Shown here in pieces: positions 1-5,328 of a stretch of DNA of 5,328 nt; the first letter of the stretch is position 1; each line of letters starts with the position of its first letter. The DNA comes from Desulfotomaculaceae bacterium. Lineage in GTDB: Bacteria; Bacillota; Desulfotomaculia; Desulfotomaculales; Pelotomaculaceae. Location: assembly GCA_028704035.1 (NCBI GenBank), contig JAQVLS010000123.1, positions 1-5,328 on the forward strand, given 5' to 3'. A model generated the notes under the pieces. That model saw nothing but the letters and a program-made list of their open reading frames with translations, was not told the origin of the DNA and searched no databases. Position numbers and translations under genes: made by a program.

Positions 1-407
1 GCTCCTCCATAACCTGGTCCGAAGGGCGCTTTGTGCCGGCTGCGGAAATAATAGACCAGCGGAACAGATAAGTTGGCCAATTGTCGCCTGTTGGGATGCC
101 TTGCGGCGGCGGTCCCGCTAAATATTACCGCTTTAAAGATGCTGCGGGAACTGTTGGCTTTATCACCTCCATGAGCGATCATTTCTGTGAAAGCTGTAAC
201 CGCCTGCGCCTGACTGCGAGCGGCGGACTGAGGCCGTGCCTTTACGATGAGCGAGAAGTGGATTTGAAGACTCCACTGCGCGAAGGAGCGGAAACCAGGG
301 AAATAGCCGAATTGATTATGGATGCGATAAGTATAAAACCAGACCGCCATCATATGCTCGAAGGGTGGAAGGACAAGCATATGAGCATGTCTCAAATTGG
401 GGGATAA
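1..407 (+). pseudogene. moaA: moaA 3' part, GTP 3',8-cyclase, interrupted by in-frame stop (5' end outside window)
   Basis: MoaA is a radical-SAM enzyme that, with MoaC, turns GTP into cyclic pyranopterin monophosphate, the first step of molybdenum cofactor synthesis in the cytoplasm. Only the C-terminal part lies in the window; the radical-SAM cluster region is upstream. The second [4Fe-4S] site, which binds GTP, is intact as CX2CX13C (FCESC, NRLRLT, then LRPC), and the protein ends in the family's Gly-Gly (QIGG), needed for activity. The frame is open from base 3 (SSITWSEGRFVPAAEII) but hits TAA at 69–71, then continues in the same frame with recognisable MoaA sequence (VGQLSPVG, GGGPAKYYR) to the stop at 405–407. 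Because the frame is the same on both sides, a single substitution such as GAA to TAA explains it better than a frameshift. A restart at TTG 81 is possible on paper, but no Shine-Dalgarno precedes it and the product would lack the radical-SAM core. It is either a recent pseudogene or a sequence error. The family assignment is firm; the broken state depends on base accuracy. Confidence 0.82.
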
Positions 408-517
408 TTCATTAAAGATGAAATATTTCTGGTTATTTAGTTTGAAACAGTAAAAAATAAGTATTGCTATCTTTATCGAAATATGAGAGTAAATTTGCAA
501 ATCAGTTCCTGTGAAAA

Positions 518-523
518 AAGGAG
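518..523 (+). promoter_or_regulatory. Ribosome binding site that sets the MOSC gene start
   Basis: AAGGAG lies 11 bases before ATG 535. The frame also opens at GTG 511, but that start would place this site inside the coding region and has no good site of its own. The eight extra residues (MKKGDTAN) do not look like MOSC sequence, whereas family members typically begin near the GIIKAV strand. Confidence 0.7.
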
Positions 524-534
524 ATACGGCTAAC

Positions 535-966
535 ATGGGAATAATTAAGGCAGTATGCACAAGCCCCGAAAAAGGAATGCGAAAAAAAGACACGGGAGAA
601 GGAATACTGGTTAAGGAGTATGGCTTGCAGGACGACGCGCACGTTGGCCCCTGGCACCGCCAGGTCAGCCTTTTGGCGCTTGAAAGCATAGAAAAGATGC
701 GGGCGATGGGTTTGGATGTCGGACCTGGAGATTTTGCCGAGAACCTTACCACAGAGGGAATAAACCTAGTTGATTTGCCCATTGGTACACGATTGAAGAT
801 TGGCGGCGAGGCGGTTGGTGAAGTTACCCAAATTGGCAAGGAGTGCCACAATCGCTGCGCTATCTACTATCAGGCCGGTGATTGCGTTATGCCTAGGGAG
901 GGAATTTTTATCAGAGTGATCGAGGGTGGGCCGGTTAAAACCGGCGATACCATTGAGGTTATATAA
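535..966 (+). CDS. Stand-alone MOSC-domain protein (molybdenum cofactor / sulfur handling)
   Basis: This 143-residue protein consists of one MOSC domain, the fold shared with the C-terminus of molybdenum cofactor sulfurase, YiiM and mARC. The domain is thought to bind molybdopterin or carry sulfur through a conserved cysteine. Visible signatures are DAHVGPWHRQVSLLALESI (about residues 34–52), GPGDFAENLTTEGINL (63–78), a GTRLKIG strand (84–90) and GKECHNRCAIYYQAGDCVMP (101–120). Cys104, Cys108 and Cys117 are the candidate functional cysteines. EGIFIRVIEGG and GDTIEV close the domain. The length is normal for the small clostridial single-domain type, and there is no signal peptide or membrane segment. 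It follows moaA by 127 bases on the same strand, which supports a role in cofactor maturation or use. Its substrate is not known from sequence, and no single function is established for this subgroup. The start is taken at ATG 535 behind AAGGAG; GTG 511 would add eight residues. Confidence 0.92.
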   Translation: MGIIKAVCTSPEKGMRKKDTGEGILVKEYGLQDDAHVGPWHRQVSLLALESIEKMRAMGLDVGPGDFAENLTTEGINLVDLPIGTRLKIGGEAVGEVTQIGKECHNRCAIYYQAGDCVMPREGIFIRVIEGGPVKTGDTIEVI

Positions 967-1021
967 TAAAGCGTCGTCAGACAGGTTTGAAGTATAAGTG
1001 AGATAATAAGATAATGGAATA

Positions 1022-1053
1022 AACCTGGGGCGGCTGAAAAGCCGCCCCAGGTT
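1022..1053 (+). terminator. Strong GC-rich hairpin, probable terminator after the MOSC gene
   Basis: AACCTGGGGCGGCT (1022–1035) pairs perfectly with AGCCGCCCCAGGTT (1040–1053): a 14-bp stem closing a GAAA tetraloop. It begins 56 bases after the MOSC stop codon and ends before the dehydrogenase gene, which fits the end of the upstream unit. A classical T-run does not follow on the + strand (GTAGACAAAG), so it may terminate weakly, act with a factor, or mainly stabilise the 3' end of the mRNA. The hairpin is directly visible; calling it a terminator is inference. Confidence 0.6.
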
Positions 1054-1080
1054 GTAGACAAAGTCTCCTGTCCATATTAT
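1052..1080 (+). promoter_or_regulatory. Candidate sigma-A promoter for the dehydrogenase–kinase–regulator operon
   Basis: TTGTAG (1052–1057, 3 of 6 matches to TTGACA) is followed after exactly 17 bases by TATTAT (1075–1080, 5 of 6 matches to TATAAT). Transcription would start near 1087, giving a leader of roughly 38 bases before ATG 1125. The -35 box touches the 3' arm of the preceding hairpin. The spacing and -10 box are good and the -35 box is weak, which suggests modest or activator-assisted expression. No sigma-54 GG-N10-GC pattern is present in this gap. Confidence 0.4.
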
Positions 1081-1124
1081 TTAACAGAAGATATATTTTC
1101 TTTGATTTATAGGGGTGAAATTGA

Positions 1125-2273
1125 ATGAACATAATCAAATATGTTACACCTGAAATTATTTTTGGCTGCGGCGCACTGGCCCAAGTAGGTGATAGTGTGC
1201 TTCGGCAGGGAGCTCATAAGGTTTTCGTTGTGAGCGACGAAGGTGTGATTAACTCAGGCTGGGTGGAAAAAGCGCTATATTACCTCGATGCGGTTGGTCT
1301 TGACCACGAGGTTTACTGTAACCTTTCCAGCAACCCCAAGGATAGCGAAGTGGTTGAGGGACTGCAGAAATACCGTGAAACGGAATGTGACTCTATTTTA
1401 GCGATCGGCGGCGGCAGCCCTACGGATGTAGCCAAGGCGGTCGCCATCCTGGCCACAAATGGAGGCATAATTCAGGATTATGAAGGTGTAAACAAGGTCA
1501 CTCACCCGCTCCCGCCAATGGTCGTGGTCCCTTCCACCGCCGGTGCTGGATCTGAGGTTACTCAATTTGCAATTATTGTTGACCAAAAAAGAAACCTTAA
1601 AATGACCATTATTTCTAAGTCCCTGGTGCCCGACATAGCTATAATTGATCCTCATCTGCTTATCACAAAAAGCGCCAAGCTTACAGCGGCTACCGGCATA
1701 GACGCTCTCAGCCATGCGGTGGAGTCCTTTGTGTCTCTGGCGGCAAACCCGATCACTGAGGTGCACGCCTTAACATCAATTAAGTTGATCACCAGCAACC
1801 TGAGAGAGTCTTATGCTTGCAACATAAATTTAGAGGCCAAGGAAAAGATGGCCATGGCCAGCCTGCAGGCAGCCCTTTCGTTTTCAAACGCCATCCTGGG
1901 CGCCACTCACGCGATGGTCCACCAGGTTGACGGACTTTTGGACAAGCATCACGGTGAGTCTAACGCCTGTGTCCTGCCTAATGTTATGGAGTTTAATATG
2001 ATCGCCTGTCCCTCAAAGTTTAAGCAAATTGCCGTGGCTTTGGGCGAAGAGGTTACAGGCCTCAGTACCTGGACTGCCGCCGAAGCGGCGATTAAAGCAG
2101 TCCGCCGGCTGATTAAAGATATTGGCCTGGTTGAAGGGCTGGCCAAGGTGGGACTTGAACATGATGCTCTGCCCTTATTGAGCAGGAATGCGCTCAATGA
2201 CGCCTGCCTGATCACCAATCCCAGGGATGCTGATGAGCATGATATACATGAAATATTCATAAAGTCTATGTAG
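1125..2273 (+). CDS. Iron-dependent (group III) alcohol dehydrogenase
   Basis: This 382-residue cytoplasmic enzyme has the usual length of the family and should interconvert an alcohol and its aldehyde or ketone with NAD(H). The N-terminal dinucleotide domain has GGGSPTD at residues 95–101, the family nucleotide-binding loop. Asp38, in VVSDEG, occupies the position that favours NAD over NADP in FucO-like enzymes. The metal site is complete when aligned by eye to FucO: Asp193 and His197 (TGIDALSHAVES), His262 (THAMVH) and His276 (KHHGES), with His266 as the further conserved histidine. The motif PSTAGAGSEVT (136–146) is a mild variant of the common TTAGTGSE. The start is ATG behind AGGGGTG with a 7-base gap. 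The gene lies 27 bases before a histidine kinase and probably shares its transcript. The substrate cannot be read from sequence: ethanol, 1,3-propanediol, butanol, lactaldehyde and methanol enzymes all share this fold. In syntrophic or fermentative anaerobes such enzymes oxidise or form short-chain alcohols. Confidence 0.93.
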   Translation: MNIIKYVTPEIIFGCGALAQVGDSVLRQGAHKVFVVSDEGVINSGWVEKALYYLDAVGLDHEVYCNLSSNPKDSEVVEGLQKYRETECDSILAIGGGSPTDVAKAVAILATNGGIIQDYEGVNKVTHPLPPMVVVPSTAGAGSEVTQFAIIVDQKRNLKMTIISKSLVPDIAIIDPHLLITKSAKLTAATGIDALSHAVESFVSLAANPITEVHALTSIKLITSNLRESYACNINLEAKEKMAMASLQAALSFSNAILGATHAMVHQVDGLLDKHHGESNACVLPNVMEFNMIACPSKFKQIAVALGEEVTGLSTWTAAEAAIKAVRRLIKDIGLVEGLAKVGLEHDALPLLSRNALNDACLITNPRDADEHDIHEIFIKSM

Positions 2274-2300
2274 AATCCGGGTTAGGAGGGTTTTGGAGAA

Positions 2301-3962
2301 ATGTTTAAAGAAAAAATGAAATTAATTGAAAACCTGACCGGGGTTAATTCTTCCAAATTAAATTATTATGTTGAATTAAAAAAAAGGAATGAAGAAATAG
2401 TAAAACAAAACAACCGTCTTGAGATAATCAACCAGTTAGTGCGTGATATTAATATTGACATGACAATTAGGGATATCATCAAGAGGGTTTACTCTAAATT
2501 GCCCCTGGCGATACCCTGTGATTTCCTGGGCCTGGTTTTAACTGCAGAGGATGAATTGTATATAAAAGCCATAATGCCTGCAACTTTTAAATGCGAAGGC
2601 ACTATACCGCAAGAATCCTTCCTATGGGAATGCTTTAGGAATGGTGAGGCACAGATTTTTGAAAACGTAAACCCTGATGATCTGTTTGTTGATGGCAGGA
2701 CGGAGTTGGAGGGCCGGGTCGGATCTTTGGCGGCGGTATCGCTTATTGTTAAGGGGAGCGCACAGGGATTGCTGCTGGTTGGGAGCAAAATAAGCTCAGC
2801 CTATACCCCCTCCGAGTTGGTCTTTGTGCAGCAGCTGGCGGATCAGCTGGCTATCTGTATTCTAAACGCCAAGCTGTATAAACAGGTTTTTCGGGCTAAA
2901 AGCGAATGGGAAACCACATTTAACGCTGTAACTGAGCCAATGGTTTTAATCGACAGGAGTTTTAACATTGTCCGCAGTAATAACCGGTTTCCCATAGAAT
3001 GTGATTCCAGCGAAGGAAATGATAAAGTCCAGAAGTGCTATAAAAGGATTTGGGGGCAGGACAAAAAATGTGACGAGTGCATGATGGATGAAACCGTCAG
3101 GACCAGGAAACCTGCCTACAAGAGGTTCAGGATGGACAAGGGCAAGATATATGATATTTTTTATTACCCTGTTATCAATGAATATAACCAGATCGTGGGG
3201 ATCATTCACCATGTGAAGGATGTCACGGAAAAGACCAAGATAGAAGTCCAGTTGATGCAGTCGGCCAAGCTGGCGGCAATCGGTGAAATGTCGGCAGGGG
3301 TTGCCCATGAACTGAACAACCCTATGACTGTAATCATAGGCACAGCGCAGATGATGCAGAGAGAAGTGTACGAGGAGAGCCCGGAGAGCGAGTTTTTAAA
3401 TGACATTATAAACTGCGGGCTGCGCTGCAAAAAGATTATCCAAAATCTCCTGACCTTTTCCAGGCAGGATGAATATCCTTTCGCACCCACTGACATTAAC
3501 GAAGAGCTGGAACGGGTGTTGAGCCTGGTTAATTACCAGATAAACAAAAATAAAATTCAAATTGTGCAAAGCTTATCTCCGGACCTGCCCAAAATTAACG
3601 CCAACGGCCATCAGATCCAGCAGGTGCTTATAAATTTCTTGCTGAATGCCCGTGACGCCCTGGAGGGCATGGAGCGGGAAAAATTAATTGAGATAAGTAC
3701 GTCTGTAAGAGAGGATGACGACGGGAAAAAGTGGCTGCTGGCCACTGTTCGGGACAACGGTATCGGTATTGAGAAGGAGAATCTTTTAAAAATCTTCAAT
3801 CCTTTTTATACTAATAAGAACTCGATCAAAGGTACCGGCCTGGGGCTTTCAGTCAGTCTTGGGATAGCCGAAGCACACGACGGTACCATTGAGGTGGAAA
3901 CAGTTCTTGATGAAGGCAGTTCCTTCTCCCTGGTACTGCCGGTAGAAACAGATGAATGCTGA
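2301..3962 (+). CDS. Soluble GAF–PAS sensor histidine kinase
   Basis: This 553-residue sensor kinase has no membrane segment or signal peptide, so it should detect an intracellular cue. A short N-terminal helical, probably coiled-coil stretch (about 20–50) leads into a GAF domain (about 50–195). A linker helix and a PAS domain follow (about 200–312, from WETTFNAVTEPMVLIDRSF to IVGIIHHVKDVTE). The PAS domain holds Cys234, Cys246, Cys257 and Cys260, the last three as CX10CX2C. The HisKA domain has phosphoacceptor His336 in AGVAHELNNP, with an ExxN phosphatase motif beside it. The ATPase domain shows an N box (QQVLINFLLNARDAL, Asn445 and Asn449), G1 DNGIGI (485–490), F box FNPFYTNK and G2 GTGLGL (511–516), so catalysis should be intact. 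The start is ATG 2301, with AGGAGG 11 bases upstream (2284–2289) and a second GGAG close to the start. It lies between the dehydrogenase (27-base gap) and an NtrC-type regulator (40-base gap), its likely phosphotransfer partner. The ligand is unknown. Confidence 0.93.
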   Translation: MFKEKMKLIENLTGVNSSKLNYYVELKKRNEEIVKQNNRLEIINQLVRDINIDMTIRDIIKRVYSKLPLAIPCDFLGLVLTAEDELYIKAIMPATFKCEGTIPQESFLWECFRNGEAQIFENVNPDDLFVDGRTELEGRVGSLAAVSLIVKGSAQGLLLVGSKISSAYTPSELVFVQQLADQLAICILNAKLYKQVFRAKSEWETTFNAVTEPMVLIDRSFNIVRSNNRFPIECDSSEGNDKVQKCYKRIWGQDKKCDECMMDETVRTRKPAYKRFRMDKGKIYDIFYYPVINEYNQIVGIIHHVKDVTEKTKIEVQLMQSAKLAAIGEMSAGVAHELNNPMTVIIGTAQMMQREVYEESPESEFLNDIINCGLRCKKIIQNLLTFSRQDEYPFAPTDINEELERVLSLVNYQINKNKIQIVQSLSPDLPKINANGHQIQQVLINFLLNARDALEGMEREKLIEISTSVREDDDGKKWLLATVRDNGIGIEKENLLKIFNPFYTNKNSIKGTGLGLSVSLGIAEAHDGTIEVETVLDEGSSFSLVLPVETDEC

Positions 3963-3988
3963 AGGGTTTTCTTGATCTGAATACTCAC

Positions 3989-3996
3989 GGGAGGTG
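3989..3996 (+). promoter_or_regulatory. Ribosome binding site supporting a TTG start of the response regulator
   Basis: GGGAGGTG lies 6 bases before TTG 4003. In-frame GTG 3994 and TTG 3997 overlap or abut this site and are poor starts. The first in-frame ATG comes far inside the receiver domain (Met40), so TTG 4003 is the only start that keeps the beta-1 strand and the acidic pair of the receiver. Confidence 0.75.
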
Positions 3997-4002
3997 TTGT
4001 TT

Positions 4003-5328
4003 TTGCCGGATGCACAGATTTTAATCATAGATGACGAGGTGGAAGTGGGCACTTTTTTTCGCCGCCTTCTGCAGAAGAAAGGCTATAGTGTTACTGTCGC
4101 CTTAAATGGCGTGGAAGCAATGAGGGCCATCCAGGAAAACAGGTTCAATGCAGCCCTAGTTGACCTGAAACTGCCTGATACCGACGGCCTGTACCTGCTC
4201 CAGCAAATCAAGAACCTCCAGCCAGGTTGTGAAGTGATCATCATGACCGGTTACAGTACAACCAGGATCGCTGTAAAAGCCATTCAACTCGGGGCCTTTG
4301 ACTACCTGGAGAAGCCTTTCGATGATATTGGCGAACTGGAGATACTGATCCAAAATGCAGTGGATTATGATATACGCAGTCACGAAGACGGGCCGGCAGC
4401 GGAGTGGTCCGCTCTCGCTGAACGGACAGGCTTTCAGGTGGGCATTTCCCAGATCATGCAAAAGCTGGTATCAATCGCTTATAAAATAGCAAAAAAAAAT
4501 ATCAACGTCTTAATCCAGGGTGAAACAGGTACGGGTAAAGAAGTGCTGGCAAGATTCATTCACGCGGCCAGCAACCGGTCGGAGCAGATCTTTATCCCGG
4601 TGAACTGTGGTGCGCTGCCGGAAAACCTTCTGGAAAGTGAATTGTTTGGCCATGAAAAAGGATCTTTTACCGGTGCTGCTAATTTACACAAGGGAATTTT
4701 TGAACTGGCCAACCGGGGCACTCTTTTTCTGGACGAGATCGGAGAAGCCAGCCCGGTTATTCAGGTAAAACTGCTTCGTGTTTTGGAGACCGGTGAATTT
4801 ATGCGCGTGGGCGGCGAGAAGCCGGTTAAGACAGATGTTCGTGTTATCGCCGCAACCAATACTGATTTGGAGAAGGCCCTGGAAAGTAAGACATTTCGTG
4901 AGGACCTTTTTTACCGGCTTGACGTAGTAAGGCTGGAACTGCCGCCGCTGAGAGAGCGCCGTGAAGATATACCGCTTTTAGTGGAGTATTTTGTTAATAA
5001 AACCAATCCGGATTTATCCATTGCAGCTGACACAATGCGCCTGATTTGCAATTACTCCTGGCCGGGGAACTTAAGAGAACTGGCCAATACGGTCAGCCAG
5101 GCGGTAGCCCTCTGTGACGGGGATACTATCCTGCCTGAACATATGAGCGGCAAAATTTTACTGGCGTATGCAGAAAAACCTGTTTTGCCCGGTCAGTTAT
5201 ATTCTCAATTGGAAGGAAAAGAAGAAACAACTGTAACACACAATCTGGCAAGCATGCTCCTTGGGACCGGCATTGACACGTTTGATCAGATTGAAGAGGC
5301 TAAACTGTCCGAACTGCTGGAACAGCTG
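4003..5328 (+). CDS. NtrC-family sigma-54-dependent response regulator (3' end outside window)
   Basis: 442 residues are visible and the frame is open to the window edge. The receiver domain (about 1–120) begins at QILIIDDE with acidic residues Asp10 and Asp11, phosphoacceptor Asp54 (ALVDLKLP), Thr82 (MTGY) and Lys104 (EKPF). After a linker of about 25 residues comes the AAA+ domain (about 145–385). It has Walker A GETGTGKE (173–180), the sigma-54 contact loop as GSFTGA (220–225), Walker B LFLDEIGE (241–248), sensor I ATN (284–286), arginines in FREDLFYRL (Arg299, Arg305), and sensor II WPGNLREL (353–360). All residues needed for phosphorylation, ATP hydrolysis and sigma-54 remodelling are present. 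The Fis-type helix-turn-helix expected at the C-terminus is missing only because the window ends; the last residues (FDQIEEAKLSELLEQL) resemble the helix that usually precedes it. Translation probably starts at TTG 4003. It lies 40 bases after the kinase gene and is almost certainly its partner. It should activate sigma-54 promoters once Asp54 is phosphorylated; the target genes are unknown. Confidence 0.94.
   Translation, partial: MPDAQILIIDDEVEVGTFFRRLLQKKGYSVTVALNGVEAMRAIQENRFNAALVDLKLPDTDGLYLLQQIKNLQPGCEVIIMTGYSTTRIAVKAIQLGAFDYLEKPFDDIGELEILIQNAVDYDIRSHEDGPAAEWSALAERTGFQVGISQIMQKLVSIAYKIAKKNINVLIQGETGTGKEVLARFIHAASNRSEQIFIPVNCGALPENLLESELFGHEKGSFTGAANLHKGIFELANRGTLFLDEIGEASPVIQVKLLRVLETGEFMRVGGEKPVKTDVRVIAATNTDLEKALESKTFREDLFYRLDVVRLELPPLRERREDIPLLVEYFVNKTNPDLSIAADTMRLICNYSWPGNLRELANTVSQAVALCDGDTILPEHMSGKILLAYAEKPVLPGQLYSQLEGKEETTVTHNLASMLLGTGIDTFDQIEEAKLSELLEQL

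Noticed and set aside
81..407. An independent small gene starting at TTG 81
   Set aside because: It is the C-terminal third of MoaA, and MoaA-like sequence continues upstream in the same frame beyond the TAA at 69–71. No ribosome site precedes TTG 81.
442..473. Possible promoter in the 127-base gap before the MOSC gene (TTGAAA, then TATCTT with an upstream TG)
   Set aside because: The spacing is 20 bases and the -10 box matches only 4 of 6. In such AT-rich sequence this is easily chance. Otherwise I see nothing in the 408–510 gap; the MOSC gene may be co-transcribed with moaA.
511..534. GTG 511 as the MOSC start
   Set aside because: It places the AAGGAG site inside the coding region and adds residues unlike the family; ATG 535 fits better.
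1000..1016. Short tandem repeat AGATAATA / AGATAATG
   Set aside because: Two imperfect 8-base units in an AT-rich gap are not enough to call an operator or repeat array.
870..1061. Minus-strand open frame across the end of the MOSC gene and the hairpin
   Set aside because: It overlaps a well-supported gene and a palindrome, has no recognisable protein signature, and its composition follows the opposite strand.
1398..2260. Two minus-strand open frames inside the dehydrogenase gene
   Set aside because: They are shadows of the coding strand and have no protein-family features.
2489..4461. Several minus-strand open frames opposite the kinase and regulator genes
   Set aside because: All lie opposite genes with complete domain motifs. 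Their translations are low-complexity or Ser/Pro-rich and show no known motif.

Overview
The window looks like chromosomal DNA of a low-to-moderate GC anaerobic Firmicute, most like the Peptococcaceae / Desulfotomaculum–Pelotomaculum group. This rests on AGGAGG-type ribosome sites, clostridial-style protein sequences, a clostridial-type MOSC protein and an iron-type alcohol dehydrogenase. The taxonomic placement is inference from recalled family resemblance, not from a search. All genes lie on the + strand. I see no rRNA, tRNA, CRISPR array, insertion sequence or phage gene.

Region 1 (1–966) concerns molybdenum cofactor. It starts inside the 3' part of moaA (GTP 3',8-cyclase), whose C-terminal iron-sulfur site and terminal Gly-Gly are intact. 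An in-frame TAA at 69–71 interrupts the reading frame, so as given the gene is broken. After a 127-base gap comes a small stand-alone MOSC-domain protein (535–966). A gap of about 160 bases follows. It holds a perfect 14-bp hairpin with a GAAA loop (1022–1053) and a plausible sigma-A promoter just after it (1052–1080). Together these mark a transcription-unit boundary.

Region 2 (1125–5328) looks like one operon: an iron-dependent alcohol dehydrogenase, a soluble GAF–PAS histidine kinase 27 bases downstream, and an NtrC-type sigma-54 response regulator 40 bases after that. The regulator runs off the right edge before its DNA-binding domain. The kinase and regulator have complete sets of catalytic residues and are almost certainly cognate partners. 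The kinase has no membrane segment, so it should read a cytoplasmic signal. Its PAS domain carries a cysteine cluster that could be a redox or metal site. A reasonable hypothesis is that the pair senses the redox or metabolic state linked to alcohol/aldehyde turnover and switches on sigma-54 genes. No sigma-54 promoter is visible in front of the dehydrogenase, so the targets are probably outside the window.

The protein families are all known. The points worth a second look are the nonsense codon in moaA, the cysteine-rich PAS domain, and the coupling of an alcohol dehydrogenase to a sigma-54 two-component system.
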